64,000 bases of DNA from Paracamarosporium sp. OC-R06-R3 (GCA_019828545.1 JACVRA010000246.1:370512-434511); one strand, 5' to 3'; shown: positions 23,330-35,605, counted from the stretch's first letter. The notes: generated by a model from the sequence alone, not told the origin. Made by a program: numbers and translations.

Positions 23330-24148
23330 ATGTTTTCAACAGCCCGTCGGCGCTGCGTTCGCAGCCTGCTGGCGCCCTCGCCGCCTGCTTCCGAACCGAT
23401 ACCCCTATTTCTCCTCCCAGCCTTTCGGGCGCCTGTTGCTGCTGCGCGCGGCTTCGCAACGACCTCACCATGCCAGTCAAAGATCGGCTCCGCGCCGCTG
23501 TCCGTTCCGCCCGGCGTTACGTTCAAGGTCATTCCGCCATCTGCTAGAGGAAGAGGAGCGCGTGCACAGGCTATGTCGACGGTGCAGATAAAGGGGCCGC
23601 TTGGCGAACTCTCGATGGACATTCCGGCCTATGTGAACATCAATCAAGACCCTGCTCTGTCAGGGCCCACGCTCACCGTGGAGGACTCGACAGATAAGAA
23701 GCAGAAGGCTATGTGGGGTGCGCATCCATCCCGTCTCCCCAACATCAAGTTTCATTGCGGCTAACATACTGTAGGAACAACCCGCGCCTACCTCCAAAAC
23801 CATATTCTCGGCGTGAGCGAAGGTCACTCCGCAATCCTTCGCTTCAACGGTGTTGGTTACCGTTCTACTATAGAGACAACCGCCACGACCGTCAAACCCG
23901 AATACCCCGGCCAGCAGTTTGTGAACCTAAAGGTTGGATACTCTCACCCTATTGAATTGGGCATCCCGAAGGGCATGAAGGCGAGCACACCGCAACCTAC
24001 ACGATTACTGTTGGAGGGCCCTGAGAAAGAGGTGGTTATGCAGTTTGCGGCAAAGATACGGATGTGGAGGGTACCGGAGCCGTACAAGGGAAAGGGTATC
24101 TTTGTAAATGGGGAGACCATCAAGCTCAAGAACAAGAGAACAAAGTAG
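23330..24148 (+). CDS. mrpl6: Mitochondrial large-subunit ribosomal protein L6 (uL6m)
   Basis: Join is 23330..23717, 23775..24148 (253 aa); the 57-nt intron is GTGCGC..CTGTAG with branch GCTAAC. The N-terminal about 50 residues are Arg/Ala/Ser-rich (MFSTARRRCVRSLLAPSP) and look like a mitochondrial presequence. The L6 family signature follows: VQIKGPLGELSMDIP, GTTRAYLQNHILGVSEGHS, LRFNGVGYRSTIE, LKVGYSHPIELGIPKGM, and the C-terminal EPYKGKGIFVNGETIKLK. It binds 23S-type rRNA near the GTPase-associated region of the mitoribosome. The start is the only ATG before the mature domain in this frame. Confidence 0.93.
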
Positions 24149-24758
24149 ACGGTCGTTGGTATCTGATACATGTACTATATGTGTGGTTGTTGTATTATAT
24201 CAAGAGATGGGTGGCATGGTGATCATGAGCAACCTAGTATTGATCTGGTGACGGCATTGTCGCAGGATAATGGCGAATTTTATTTCTCTACGTTTATACA
24301 TGTAACGTAAGATGCTTTCAAAGAGGCTTTCTTCCCATCGCGATACTCATCCCGTGTTAGTGACGCTCGAGACTCGCCTGCTCTATGGAAAACAATCGTG
24401 CACGAAAAGAGGGACTCGCATTATCCTACCTAACAAATAGAAGCATTCAAACGAAGCACGGAAAAACTGACTTCAGCTGCCCAGAGCAGGAAAGTCGAGC
24501 CCTTTTTACATCATATCTTCGCCCTTAATCTTAGAGCTCACCCCTCACGCAGGAGAAGGGCGCAATTGAATCGATGTGGGGTATCCCGACGCTAATGCCG
24601 CTCTCACAACATTTTGAACCAATATCACACATACATCTTGCTAGTGACTCAACTTTCATATATAATTCCCTGCCCACATTCCAGCAACCGGGAGCGCATA
24701 ACAATATACATAAGCACCTTACGCCAAATAATCAAGCTGGTGAAGCATACCAATCACA
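24149..24758. other. Intergenic region before the methyltransferase
   Basis: 3' flank of MRPL6 and promoter of the next gene, both plus strand. AT-rich segment with a TATA-like TCATATATAATTCC near 24657. No other gene seen. Confidence 0.5.
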
Positions 24759-25454
24759 ATGACGACCACCACGACCGTCCCCCCCGACCTAAAAGACCGC
24801 ATGAAGAATTCCTACGATGCAATAGCAAACACATACAACGCCAAGCTCGGCACAGACCTCGACCACATCCGCCTCGACTACCTCAACCGCCTGCTTGACC
24901 TGCTAAAAGAGCCCGGCAAAGAAGAAGTCAAAGTCCTCGAACTAGGCTGCGGCGCCGGCAAACCCACCACAAAGACGCTCCTAGACAACACCAAACCATC
25001 CATACACGTCACTGCAAACGACCTCTCCACCGTGCAACTCGATCTCGCGCGCCAGCATCTTTCCGATCACGTGGACAGCGGCAAGGTCCAGTTGATCGCT
25101 GGCGACATGCTGGCGCTAGACTTCCCGCCTAGGTCGTTCGATGCTGTTATGGGGTTCTACTCCATTATCCACCTCCCGCGCGATGAGCAGGTTCTTCTCA
25201 TGCAGAAGATAGTGAGCTGGTTGAAGCCGGGTGGGTATTTTCTTGGAAATTTTGCAGAGGAGGAGAAGGAGATCAATGTGATGGAGAAGTGGTTGGGTGA
25301 GGAGAAGGGATGGACGTTTTGGAGTGCGTGGGGGGCTGAGGGAAGCGTGAAGATGGTGCAAGAGGCGGGGTTGGATATCTTGGTCAGGGAGACTAGGGAG
25401 AGCAAGGTGGATGCTACGTTTTTGTGGGTTATTGGGAAGAAAGATGGTGTATGA
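24759..25454 (+). CDS. Class I SAM-dependent methyltransferase
   Basis: Single exon, 231 aa, ATG at 24759. Rossmann methyltransferase motif I is VLELGCGAGKPTT (about 59-71). Motif II is near VTANDLSTVQLDLAR, motif III near IAGDMLALDFPPRSFDAVMG, and motif IV-like IVSWLKPGGYFLGNF follows. The N-terminus is Thr/Pro-rich; no signal peptide. The small-molecule substrate cannot be told from sequence. It is probably cytosolic. Residues IIHLPRDEQ are typical of UbiE/COQ5-like or sterol-like methyltransferases of fungi, but that is only a resemblance. Confidence 0.9.
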   Translation: MTTTTTVPPDLKDRMKNSYDAIANTYNAKLGTDLDHIRLDYLNRLLDLLKEPGKEEVKVLELGCGAGKPTTKTLLDNTKPSIHVTANDLSTVQLDLARQHLSDHVDSGKVQLIAGDMLALDFPPRSFDAVMGFYSIIHLPRDEQVLLMQKIVSWLKPGGYFLGNFAEEEKEINVMEKWLGEEKGWTFWSAWGAEGSVKMVQEAGLDILVRETRESKVDATFLWVIGKKDGV

Positions 25455-25927
25455 TTGAGGTTCTTGTTAGGAGTAGGCTGAGATTGTGACGGCTGTGGTG
25501 GAGTAGATATGTGTTTCTTTGTGTTAGTAGGAAAGGCTTGTTCATTGAACGTCTAGTAACAATCGACATGCAAATGCCGATGTTTTGAACAAGATGGAAT
25601 GTCGAATTTTTCACCAAGGCGCCTTGTTAAATCTTGTGCTGCCAAAACATAGATCAACGTATGCAAAATGTTTTCATATCTATCACCTTCTATGGGTAAT
25701 TGCTCGAGCTGTTTTGGCTGGTTAGTGTATACTCCAAAGCCTTCGTTCACTCACAATGGCCTACATGAACACACTCTCGGGGCCTCTTGCGTTACCATTC
25801 ACCTTCACCTAGCGATCAACGCATCCTCAACTCAACTCTGGCTCATAATGTGCTTTCAACACCATATTTAAATCTCAACACCACCGTTGGCCTCACCTAC
25901 GACACCGGTCGCACTCACAGCCACACC
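25455..25927. promoter_or_regulatory. Promoter region of the following orphan gene
   Basis: 3' flank of the methyltransferase gene, then the 5' flank of the next gene, with a TATA-like CATATTTAAATC at about 25862. No other gene. Confidence 0.45.
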
Positions 25928-26839
25928 ATGGCTCAATCGACCAACCGCTATGCTACGAGGCAGGTTTCGCGAGCAGATAGCATCGTTGCAGACACACCCG
26001 CAGTAACCCCCGAGCATGACCCTCACGAAAAGCAAGAGCTCTTTATCGAGCAAATCCACATGCCGACGCATTACTTCCTTGCTCCTGCGAACCCCTCACC
26101 CTTTGAAGGCACCCTTGACGCCTCGTTGGAAGCTCTCCTCGATTTCGGACGTTCGTACCCGAATTCGATTCCCCTCATGGATGTGCTTCGCAAGTCTGTA
26201 GACACAAAGACGAATTGGAAGAAGCTGCTGACCACGACGCTGAAACTCGAGGGGGAAGAAATCCTCCCAAGCGGACGCCTATTGCTGGAGGACTTACTGT
26301 TCCTGGTAACACGGAAGCTGTTCCCTGAACAGATCGCGCAGAACAGGACGCTCATGTTTAGAATGTACGATGCTAGGAAGACTCTGTCGTTGAGGATGAT
26401 GCTCAGGTACGACATGCTGTGTGAGTGGAGCAAGCGCAAGAACAATCACCTCGTCATCGTCGAGTCTCGTCCTCTTCCCGGCGAACGCAACGAGTATGTT
26501 CCGCCAATGGACTACGAGGAACTTTACCCAGGCAGGAAGCCCTTGATCCCGAATGTGTGGGCTACGTTAATTGCAGGGCCGCCGGAAGGGTATGGATCCA
26601 TGAAGATGCGAGAGGCGATGAAGCATCACGTCATGGGTTTTGATCGGTTGCTCATGTTTACGGACGAAGAAGTGGCAGCATGGAGTGCAACCCGATTGTT
26701 CCAAATGACGGCACAGGTGCTTCTACAGTGGCAGTGGTTGAGGCAGAACACAGAGCTTATGGAGGATATGGAAGTGAGGGGCTGGGAGGACTTGGAAGGA
26801 CCGGCAAACGAGTGCGAGTGGGTGAGGGACTCGAAGTGA
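25928..26839 (+). CDS. Hypothetical protein, 303 aa
   Basis: Single exon; the ATG at 25928 starts MAQSTNRYATRQVSRADS. An open frame continues upstream without ATG and is presumed 5' UTR. After a polar N-terminus the protein is predicted mostly helical, with conserved-looking patches: PTHYFLAPANPSPFEG, NWKKLLTTTLKLEGEEI, and LLQWQWLRQNTELMEDMEV near the end. No signal peptide, membrane segment or catalytic motif was recognised. I do not know the family. The long frame with balanced amino acids argues for a real gene. Confidence 0.7.
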   Translation: MAQSTNRYATRQVSRADSIVADTPAVTPEHDPHEKQELFIEQIHMPTHYFLAPANPSPFEGTLDASLEALLDFGRSYPNSIPLMDVLRKSVDTKTNWKKLLTTTLKLEGEEILPSGRLLLEDLLFLVTRKLFPEQIAQNRTLMFRMYDARKTLSLRMMLRYDMLCEWSKRKNNHLVIVESRPLPGERNEYVPPMDYEELYPGRKPLIPNVWATLIAGPPEGYGSMKMREAMKHHVMGFDRLLMFTDEEVAAWSATRLFQMTAQVLLQWQWLRQNTELMEDMEVRGWEDLEGPANECEWVRDSK

Positions 26840-28165
26840 GACGCAAATAAGGCTTGGATGGAAAAGGGATGGGACCGGATTCGTGATGGAGTTGGATGGT
26901 CAGCAGCGCTTCTCATGTCCGGTGGTATGGCGAAGTGCTGAACATTCGCGGCTCACTTCAGGAGCATTTTCAAGTAGACCCAGACTACCTCTTTTTTCTT
27001 TTTTTGTTTTGCGTGTGAACATCGTATTGAACACATTTGAGCTAGAGTTCGAGTCTGTAATGTCGAAGAATTGATGTCACGATCCTACTAGAACATCTGG
27101 TCCTGTGGGTGGTTGTCGGAGGGGCCGTGGGGCCATCCAAGGTCCGTAGGGACGATGGGGGCGGTCCGCAAGGCTGAGTGAGACGGAGATGCGGACAAGG
27201 CTCACCAAATGTTCGCGCTAACTCACGCGAACCACATGAAAGGACGTCGTTTCAGAGTCGGACAGTTGAGTTGATGTTTACTAGGGCATGCCCGGGTTTG
27301 TACAGTGCTGTTGCAGCGTAGAATGCGGCGCATCTGTTGTACGTGTAGCCAGAATGACACAAGCGCGTCCATGTTGTGACTAGGGTGTAGGGATCGTTTC
27401 CAGCTGGTGGCAAGAGGGCATCACGGCTCAAGAGTGGTGTGGTAGCGGTTGGCAGACCGACGTCGTCGTTTCGCAAAGAGGGGCGCCTTGTGTGAAGCTA
27501 GCACGCGGCTTGGCACGGTTTATGCAGAGCAATTGGTTCACTCGATGGACGACTGTACCCTAGTTTCGCGTGTGGTGCTCGCGTGGCCGTGTGCGTGTTT
27601 AGGGAGCGTCGACAAATCATGGCGTGCAGCAGGCCTCTCTGTGCGACAGCACCGCAGAAGCCATGATGCGCCGCGGCCATGTGAGAGGCCGCTTGTGCTC
27701 TGCGCACCGACATGGTGTGGCCCGTTGCCGACGGATTAATATGCAAGCCAAGCTGCAGGTGTGGACCCTCCTTCATTCAGATAAGCTACCCCATGCTGAG
27801 GACCGACCTCCTTTATCCGCCAAATCGAGTCGAGCCCCCCTCCTTAGTAGCCGCGTTCCTCTGTATTTGCTTTGCTTGCACGCCGTGCTCGTCGCTCATT
27901 ACTACCTCCCTGCATCTGCTCCCGCGCTGCAGTCCACTCGTTCGGTGCATGTTTTGCCATCATTAACCCCCCAGTCCCCTCGCCCTCACTCGAAACGCAC
28001 CCGCCGCAAGCACCGTCTGCAACCTCTGACAGCCAGCCCACCGCGCCAGTCGTGCACTAGACGAAAACATTACCACGTACCACAACATAGCCGCGGACCG
28101 ACCCCTCTCCCAGCCAACCCTCTGCATCCCGGCCGGTCCCTGCAGATGTCACCAAACTGAACACA
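26840..28165. promoter_or_regulatory. Intergenic/promoter region upstream of the TBC gene
   Basis: 1.3 kb. The left part (26985-27010) has a T-run; the part from 27820 to 28160 is rich in CCT/CCC pyrimidine blocks typical of a fungal promoter and 5' UTR. Overlapping ORFs on both strands have no motifs. No gene identified. Confidence 0.5.
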
Positions 28166-31100
28166 ATGGACGTCGACAAGGAGACGACTGCCCTCAAGGG
28201 CATTGAGACCGCCGAGCGCGCCCCTAGAATCCATATTGACAGCCAGCGACTGCCAACTGACTCAATGGTCACCGTTCCGCTATCTGAGACCGACGGGGCA
28301 CCCGCCACTGAGGACGAAGCTGTTTCGCCAGCGCTGCAGCAGCCTGAGATCACCATCGACGAGGGGGGGAGACTCTCTTCGCGCCCAAGCTCCGTTGAGA
28401 TCATGGCAGCCTTCGGTCGACGCGGCAGCCGCGACGGAGACAGAAGCTCGGCACTTGCCAGTCCCACCATTTCCCTTTCAGATGAAGACGCCCCAAAGAC
28501 ACCGACATCCGCCGAACGCTCGAGGAGGAACAGCAGTGGATCTGACCAGAGTGCACACGTAGACTGGGCAGAGCTGGAGAAGAAGGAGGAACAGGAGCCG
28601 CAGGAGGAGGGCCAAGATGAGGTGAGCTCCTGGGCCCGCGAGTTGAGCGTTGAGGCTAACATGTACAGTCAATGGCGCTCCTCCTCGCGCGTTTAGAGCA
28701 AGAGAACAATGCCATAATGGCCGACTCGAAAGCTAACATCAAAGTCAACCGCGCCCGATCCCAGTCACGACCGCCTTCGATGCACCAATTGAAGAAGTTG
28801 GTCGAAGAAGGCGCTGCAGACGTGCGCGCCTCACAGCTACCTTCCCCACCGCCCATGACCGAACTCGAATTTTGGGCCGCCCTCGTGCGAGACTATCCGC
28901 AAACGGTGCAACGCCTGCCTACGCTTACCCTCAATAAGATCCGCAGTGGCATTCCAGCGCCACTGCGCGGAGTCGTGTGGCAGAGTGCTTCTGGTGCAAG
29001 GGCAAAGCTAATTGAAGATCAATATGACCAGCTGTGTGGAGAGTCAACTCCGTACGAGAACATCATCAACAAGGATCTGGGCAGGAGTTTCCCGGGAGTG
29101 GACATGTTCAAAGACCCTGAGGGCGAAGGTCAGAAAATGCTAGGACGTGTGCTGAAATGCTTCAGTCTTTATGACAATAAGATCGGCTACTGCCAGGGTC
29201 TGGGCTTCCTGGTCGGTCCGCTCTTGATGCAGATGGGCGATAAGGAAGCCTTCTGCGTGCTTGTGCGGTGCGTATATGCTCCTGGCTCTACGATGCTAGC
29301 TTGTACTAACAATTATTAGGCTCATGGAGGACTACGATCTGCGCGCATGCTTCCTTCCTGACCTATCTGGACTACATCTCCGCATATTCCAGTTCCAGCG
29401 TCTTCTACAACAGCACATGCCTAAACTTGCAGCCCATCTCGACGAGCTAGGCGTTGAAACCGCTTATGCATCTTCGTGGTTCCTTTCGTTCTTCGCAACG
29501 ACATGCCCGCTTCCGATGCTCTTCCGTATCTACGATGTATTGTTCGCCGAGGGTGCATCGGAGACCATTATGCGTGTAGCACTTGCGCTTATGAGGAGAA
29601 ATGAGGCCAGAATCCTCGCTCTGTCCGAATTTGAAGACGTAATGCAGTTACTTCTAAGTAGGGCGATGTGGGACCCATATGGTCGTAACGCTCACTCTGC
29701 CGATGACCTCGTCAAAGATTTTGTTAGCTTCACAGAAGATGTCACGCGAGAGAAGCTGCAGGGATTAGAAACAAGCTTCAAGGAAGAGCAGGACGGTGTT
29801 TCGACAACCAAAGTACAGAAATCCGCTACATCCTTCCTTGGTCGATTATGGGGTGGTTCGAGCTCAACTAAATCAGTTGCTCTCAGCCCCGGTTTGACTG
29901 CTCCATCACGGCCTTTAAGTTTCCTGCGAAGAACACCCTCAACACAAAGTCTTGCATCTACCCTTAAATCCGCGGATGGATCCGAGTCGTCTACCAACAC
30001 GCAAAGCACGGCTTTGACAGATATTTCGCGAGCGTCTGAGGCTCCATCCATCAAGATTGGCCACGAATCAAGAGCTTTGTCCATCAAGACGGGTCATTCG
30101 TCTAATGATCGAGATTTGCACTACCAGATTGAACAGTTGTTGATGTCCGTCAGTCAATTACAACGCTCGAACAGCGAGCTTGAGGCTGCTCTTCAGAAAC
30201 AGCGAGAGGAAAGAAAGGAGGATCACCGCATCGTACGTACGGTCCTTGATAAAATGCGACAAAAGCAATCGTCTCTTGCGGCACCGTCGGACCGTGCATC
30301 TCGCCGTAGAACCACCATCACAGCTGCCACGCTTATCCAAGCGGCTGGAGAGGAGCAACCCATCGCACCTATGCCACAAGAATTGGAGGGCGCTGCTAAT
30401 ACTTTGGATGAGCGATTTCCGGCGCATCAAACGCACCATCGCGCCTCCTCAATGTTTGAAACAAAGCAGGTTTTGCGCGATAATCTTGCCCGCACGAAAG
30501 ATCAGTTGACTTCAGAGTCGCTAAGGGCCCAAGCTATAGCGAGAGAGTTGAATGATGTACAGGCCGACCTTAACATCTCGCGGGAAGCTCTGAAGGAGAC
30601 ACGACATCGCCTCCAAGATTCTTACAACCAAAACCAGAAGTTGGAGAGGACGATACAGGAACTGCGACAGAACGCTCGCAAGGCCTCCGTGCCTTTCTCA
30701 GAATCAACGCCAGAGTCAACACCATCTCTATCAAGATCGAACACAACAGATAGTGTCGTATCGACAAGGGGGGGTCTACGCGAATTCCGACTTGGTCGGT
30801 CGGACTCAACGAAGTCTACGAAGGCGCCCATCTCCTTCGCAAAGCGCGCCTCGTCGCTCGCTACACAGCAGGTGCTCACCACTACGGAAAACCAGTCTCC
30901 CGCAGACAACGAAGCATTACTTCTGGAACTCGTAAACGCCAAGACAGCGGAAGCAGTCGCGAAACAAGAGTTAGAAGAGATGAGGAATAAATTCGAAAAC
31001 ATGAAGAAGTCCATGAATGTACAGACACCATTAGTAGCGAAAGCAACTTCTCCCCCAGCCGCAACGACGCCAGCGTCCACACCTGCTGCGCCGGCACCTG

Positions 31101-31180
31101 CTGCGAGCACCGGAGGTGGATGGGGCTGGGGTGGATGGAAGAGGAGCGCCAGCACGAACAACGCTACGATACCAAAGTGA
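28166..31180 (+). CDS. TBC-domain Rab GTPase-activating protein (Gyp5-like)
   Basis: Join is 28166..28621, 28669..29267, 29320..31180 (971 aa). An acidic/Ser-rich N-terminus precedes a TBC domain at about 240-440. The Arg finger lies in IINKDLGR (Arg291) and the Gln finger in IGYCQGLGF (Gln328), both needed for GTP hydrolysis by the bound Rab. SGIPAPLRGVVWQ marks the domain start, and LMEDYDLRACFLPDLSGL and WFLSFFATTCPLPMLFRIYD are later blocks. The C-terminal half has long coiled coils (LYQ/EELE-type heptads) and ends Gly/Trp-rich GGGWGWGGWKR. Family role: inactivation of Ypt-type Rabs in ER-Golgi or exocytic traffic. Introns are 47 and 52 nt, both with CTAAC branch points. Confidence 0.92.
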
Positions 31181-32271
31181 AATAGGGACCTGACTATTGC
31201 AAATTCGTCATGTATGGGTTTGGCTGTATATACTGGTGTATGCGGGATTGGGAAGTAATTGAATTATACATGACGCGAGAACAGCTCATGGAGATGATTT
31301 TTGGGGGATTCATGACGGCCCTTCAAGTTGTTGTTTTATAGGATGATACCTCCTGCCACGAGCAGGCTTCGTTGATGGAAGAATTGTTTAATTGTAGCGT
31401 TTTGAAATCAGAGTATTTGGAAGAGTCTAGATTCTCAGGAGTGAGTCTTAAAATTAAGCCGCGATGCTCATCCGCTCTTAGTTCCTCCGCATTCTAGTGA
31501 ACCTGTACCCCTGTCCATCCCCGCATTTGGAGAACGCCACAATGCTTGATAGCGTCATCAATGCTGGCCAGCCACACGTCGTGGAGCAGTCCGTCTATCC
31601 TTGCCGTATCTATGGAGATCCCGTGGTCGCGTGGAGCCTTATGCGGGGTACGCGAGGGAAGCAGTGACGGCGTTGCGCTTGTGCTTCGTACCAAAGCTAG
31701 TGTACTGGACTATGAAGGAGGCTGCTACGGCAGTTGGGCTGGGCATTTGCGAGAGAACAAACCGTCCACATTGACGGTACTGGGCGTTGCTAAAGCTTCA
31801 GGCAACAAAAGTATTGGTGCACAGATGTTTCAGCGTGCTGATAACGTTCGCCCTATTCAGGGTATTGGCGTGCATATCTGGGATACCTGGATGCAGCGCG
31901 GCCAAAAGGGTGTGATGTCCGGCCGTCATCATCTCCTACATTCAACTGCCGTTCTGGAGCTTGGATGGCGTCCAGGCCCTCCTGGTGATAGCCTATTCGA
32001 TCCAGCACGAGCCGCACGCGGTTGTGTTGTGATTGGCATGATTTGCTCTAGTCGCACCGCTGGACTTGCACGCTTGCTCCAAGGAAGAACTATGTCCGTA
32101 ACCTGCACCAAGTACCGATGAGTAGTAAAATACGCCCCCCATAGTTGGGCGCAGTATATCACGACCCCTGGTGCTCGCTACATGTCGATCTTGTCAACCC
32201 TCCGCGAAGTTCTCTTTCTCATCTAAACTTGAAGTTTCTGGCAGACGAGGAGCGATAAGCTGCTGCTCAGC
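31181..32271. promoter_or_regulatory. Intergenic region with one unsupported open frame, upstream of MFS gene
   Basis: About 1.1 kb. A plus-strand open frame 31561..32121 (ATG at 31561, 186 aa) is stop-free but matches no family I know and the opposite strand is also partly open. From 32130 the sequence serves as the promoter of the MFS gene. I leave the ORF as unproven. Confidence 0.45.
31561..32121 (+). CDS. Possible hypothetical protein, low support
   Basis: Open frame of 186 aa from the ATG at 31561 to a TGA at 32121. It holds a VLELGWRPGPPGDS stretch that weakly recalls a methyltransferase VLELGxGxG motif, but the second and third Gly are not in the right places. No intron is needed. 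It may be a chance ORF, a remnant, or a fast-evolving gene. Treat as uncertain. Confidence 0.25.
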   Translation: MLASHTSWSSPSILAVSMEIPWSRGALCGVREGSSDGVALVLRTKASVLDYEGGCYGSWAGHLRENKPSTLTVLGVAKASGNKSIGAQMFQRADNVRPIQGIGVHIWDTWMQRGQKGVMSGRHHLLHSTAVLELGWRPGPPGDSLFDPARAARGCVVIGMICSSRTAGLARLLQGRTMSVTCTKYR

Positions 32272-34370
32272 ATGGAGGTAGCTCACGACACCAATGTTCG
32301 CCAGTCCTTATCTCCCTTGCCCCTTTACATCGTCGTTGACCATGGCTGCAGGAAATCCGCGAGCTCGAGGCAGAACTCCACACGGAGATTCTGCCGGGCA
32401 CAGAGATCATGGCGGATGTCGGCTCGCACCACTTCGTCAAAGGGTCTCATCGTACGGTTCTCGTCCCTCAACCATCGGATGCGCCTCACGATCCGTTGAA
32501 CTGGAGCACGCCGTGGAAAATTGCGTGTATTGTGAGTGCGAGCATGGTGACGTTTACGCAGGGCTTTGGCCCGTTGGCGTTGGCTCCTGCGTTTCCTGCG
32601 TTGATGCAGGCGTTTGAGTGCAGGTATGTAAGACCATAGTGGAAGTGGTAAGGTGATAATACTAATGTATCGGAATAGTTTGGCAGATGCAGTGCAGTTT
32701 ACAGGAGTGTGTATTTTGGTGCTGGGGTTTAGTAACTTCGTCTGGTAAGTGAAACGGTTCTTTTCTTCAGAAAGAAAGTATTGGAAACGGGCATAACATA
32801 AGGTTTCTCTTGATGAGAACAAGAGCTAACTATGTGTTGGTAGGGTCCCAATTAGTACTTCCTTTGGTCGCCGCCCTGTCTACCTCATCTCTCAGCTAAT
32901 CAACTTCGGAACCTCCATCTGGCGCGCTAAAGCCACTTCATATGGGTCCTTCATGGGTGCCTGTGTCGTAAACGGGATCGGAGCCGGACCGGCTGAAACC
33001 ATCATGCCTGCAGTCATTGCAGATATCTTCTTCCTGCATGATCGTGGAAAGTGGAACACTTTGTACTGGGTAGTCTACATGGGCTCTCTGATGGTCGGCC
33101 CTATCATTAACGGAGCTATGGTCGAGACGGTTGGCTGGAGGAGCTTTTGGTGGTTCAATACTGGCCTGCTTGGATTGAGCTTCCTCATGGTCGTATTCAT
33201 GTTCCCGGAGACGCGATTCGTCCGAACACATGCGGATACGGATGAGAAGATCAGCCCTGCAGCGTCTTCCTTTGAAAAGAATCATACGGCACACAACGAC
33301 AACGTCGATGTCGACGGTAACACAGACAACGAGAAGATTCGACACGTACCAACGGCAAACTCGGCGCTACCAAATACAGAGGAGGGTCTGTCACGCGAGG
33401 AAACCGCTGCGCGTGATCCGTTCCTAGGCAAGGGCAAGCCGAATAAAAAACAATGGATGATTTTCCAGCCGAACGCTCACCCATTCAAGAGCATCTTGAT
33501 GGATCTTTGGATACCGTGGAAACTATTCGCCTTCCCAATTGTCGAGTTTGCAAGCTTCGTGGTCTCGTGGAGCTGCAGCTCTTTCTTGACGCTGAACTTG
33601 ACACAGAGTCAGGTATTTGCGGCTCCGCCTTATAACTTCAAGCCTATATCAATCGGTGAGTAGCTCCTATAATGTTAATTGGTTATTCATAGTCGACAAG
33701 GACGATGTACTGATTAGGTTTGGATAGGTTTCATGAACTTCGCCATCCTAGTGGGTGCATTCATTGGTCTGTTCACCGCCGGTCCACTGTCCGACTGGAT
33801 TTCCGCGCGCTCTACCCGCCGTAACAATGGCGTCCGCGAGCCCGAGATGCGTCTTCCTGCGCTGATTCCCTATATAATCATCATGTATATTGGCAACATA
33901 GTCGTCTCGGTAGGCTATGAAAATCACTGGCCATGGGAAGCTATCGTCATCATTGGCTTCACCTGCGCAGGCATCCAAGTAAGTAACACATCTAACTCTC
34001 TATTACCTGGCTTCCCAAAAATTTCCGCAAAAAGGTTATATGCTATGCCGTGTTCACTTATCCGCAACTGGCCTAAACTGACATTGTACAACAGGTCGCC
34101 GCCATCCCTGGTATCGTCAGCACTTACGCAGTCGACAGCTACAAGCCTGTTGCTGGAAGCTTATTCGTCAGCGTTACGGTGAACAAGAACGTCTGGGGCT
34201 ACGGATTCAGTAAGTTTATCACGCCTTGGACGGAAGAGGCTGGCTTTGTGCCACCGATCATGACGAATGCGAGTTTGATTCTTCTTTGGTGTCTGTTTGG
34301 AGGGTTGTTCTGGTGGAAGGGAAAGACATTTCGGAGGTGGAGTCGCAATAGCAAGGTGCACAGGATGTAA
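32272..34370 (+). CDS. DHA1-type major facilitator superfamily transporter
   Basis: Join is 32272..32277, 32352..32623, 32679..32744, 32844..33655, 33728..33978, 34095..34370 (560 aa). The first exon is only ATG GAG; it joins EIRELEAELHTEILPG in phase. Membrane segments begin at WKIACIVSASMVTFTQGFGP. The A-like motif region reads VPISTSFGRRPVYL and the C-type motif GIGAGPAETIMPAVIAD. A long cytosolic loop (about 235-330) separates the two halves and is Asp/Asn/Glu-rich. Expected role: plasma-membrane proton antiporter of small molecules; substrate unknown. The exon 1 choice is inferred, since a start at the in-frame Met of IMADVGSHH would also work. Confidence 0.88.
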
Positions 34371-34580
34371 AGACATGCTGAAATATTTGCTGGAAGAGAT
34401 AATCGCGAACACATCAGATCTACCTAGACTTTTTCTTCATGATTTTATGTAACCGAGAATATGCGAAATCGTACAGGACAAATGAATCAGGATGAGAATC
34501 AACATTTCGAGTAGCGTATGGACACGCAAACATCAATCTGAAAGACAACCTGTCGTACTTTCTTCCCCTCAAAGTCAAGC

Positions 34581-35605
34581 TCACACAACGCACTGCTCGA
34601 TCCCGATCCAATTTGCAGCCTGATACGCCTTCAGCCATGCATTCTGGGCCGAGATCCACCAGAAAAGGCTTAGCACCCTCGCAGTGCGATGAAGTAACGC
34701 TTCGGGCTGCACGCGGCGAACGTAGCCCTCGTCCTCATTCAGATAACCATCAAGTGGGCAAGGACGGTGAGTCAGTTGGGCTGGGCATGGACGCTTGTTA
34801 ACTGGTGTGTTCAAAGGTGATCCTAGCCAGCTAAGGAAGTCTTGGCCGGATGGCGTCGGCACCGAGCGAAGTACGGGTCGTGTTGGCCTGGACTGTGTGG
34901 CATCAAGGGATTCAGCAGCGAGTTGGGTATACGTGTCGTCGCGCTTGTGCCAGTAGTCGTAGCTAGAAAGAAATAATGGTCAGTAATATGCTCCATCTTG
35001 TAAGAAGAGTATTCGCCTACCGGAACTTGATGTTCGCTGACAGCTGTCGCTTCTCCATGTAGAGTTCGTGGAGTAGTCGACGGTTCTCGATTATGGTGTT
35101 GGGGATGACAAGTTTCGTCAAGAAAATGTATCTAGTGGTGTCTGGTCAGTACAATGTGCAAACCGTATATTGAGATGGTTAGAGCTTTTGCTTACAAGTC
35201 CTGACAATTGCCCACGCCGTCCAGGCACCGTTGCTGCCTAAAATGATCCATCAGGAGGATCCAATCTGGTTCCGGATTTGACGTCTGCGGATTGGAGAGA
35301 TGAGCGATAATTATCGAGGGGACATCGCGCTGTGGTGGCTGTAATAAGTGGTCAGTAGGTTGTTTAGAGGTACTCATGGCTCTGATTACCTGTGCGAAAG
35401 GCACGCTCTGGAAATCGGAGAAGGCCTTCTCTGGAAAGGCGATATCTTGGATTAGGTTATCGGGATCAGGTTGACCTGTCAGTGGCGGGTATACAGCACG
35501 TGTCGGCCTGAACAATGATGGCTGAAGAGCGCCGGGATTTGGATACGGATTCGAGTCGCCGTTACCGTTGCCGTTGGCAATACCACGAGAAGCTGGACTA
35601 GACAT
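34581..35605 (-). CDS. Hypothetical protein, 283 aa, four exons
   Basis: Join is complement(34581..34962, 35021..35131, 35196..35338, 35390..35605). Each intron (51, 64 and 58 nt) has GT..AG ends and keeps frame: CCTTTCGCACAG to CCACCACAGCGC, then GACTT to ATACATTTTC, then TTCCG to CTACGAC. The N-terminus is Gly/Asn/Pro-rich, the middle has ELYMEKRQLSANIKFRYDYW, and the C-terminus carries CPAQLTHRPCPL. No known domain seen. The multi-intron structure supports a real gene, but the last exon is less certain because it may include another intron. Confidence 0.6.
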
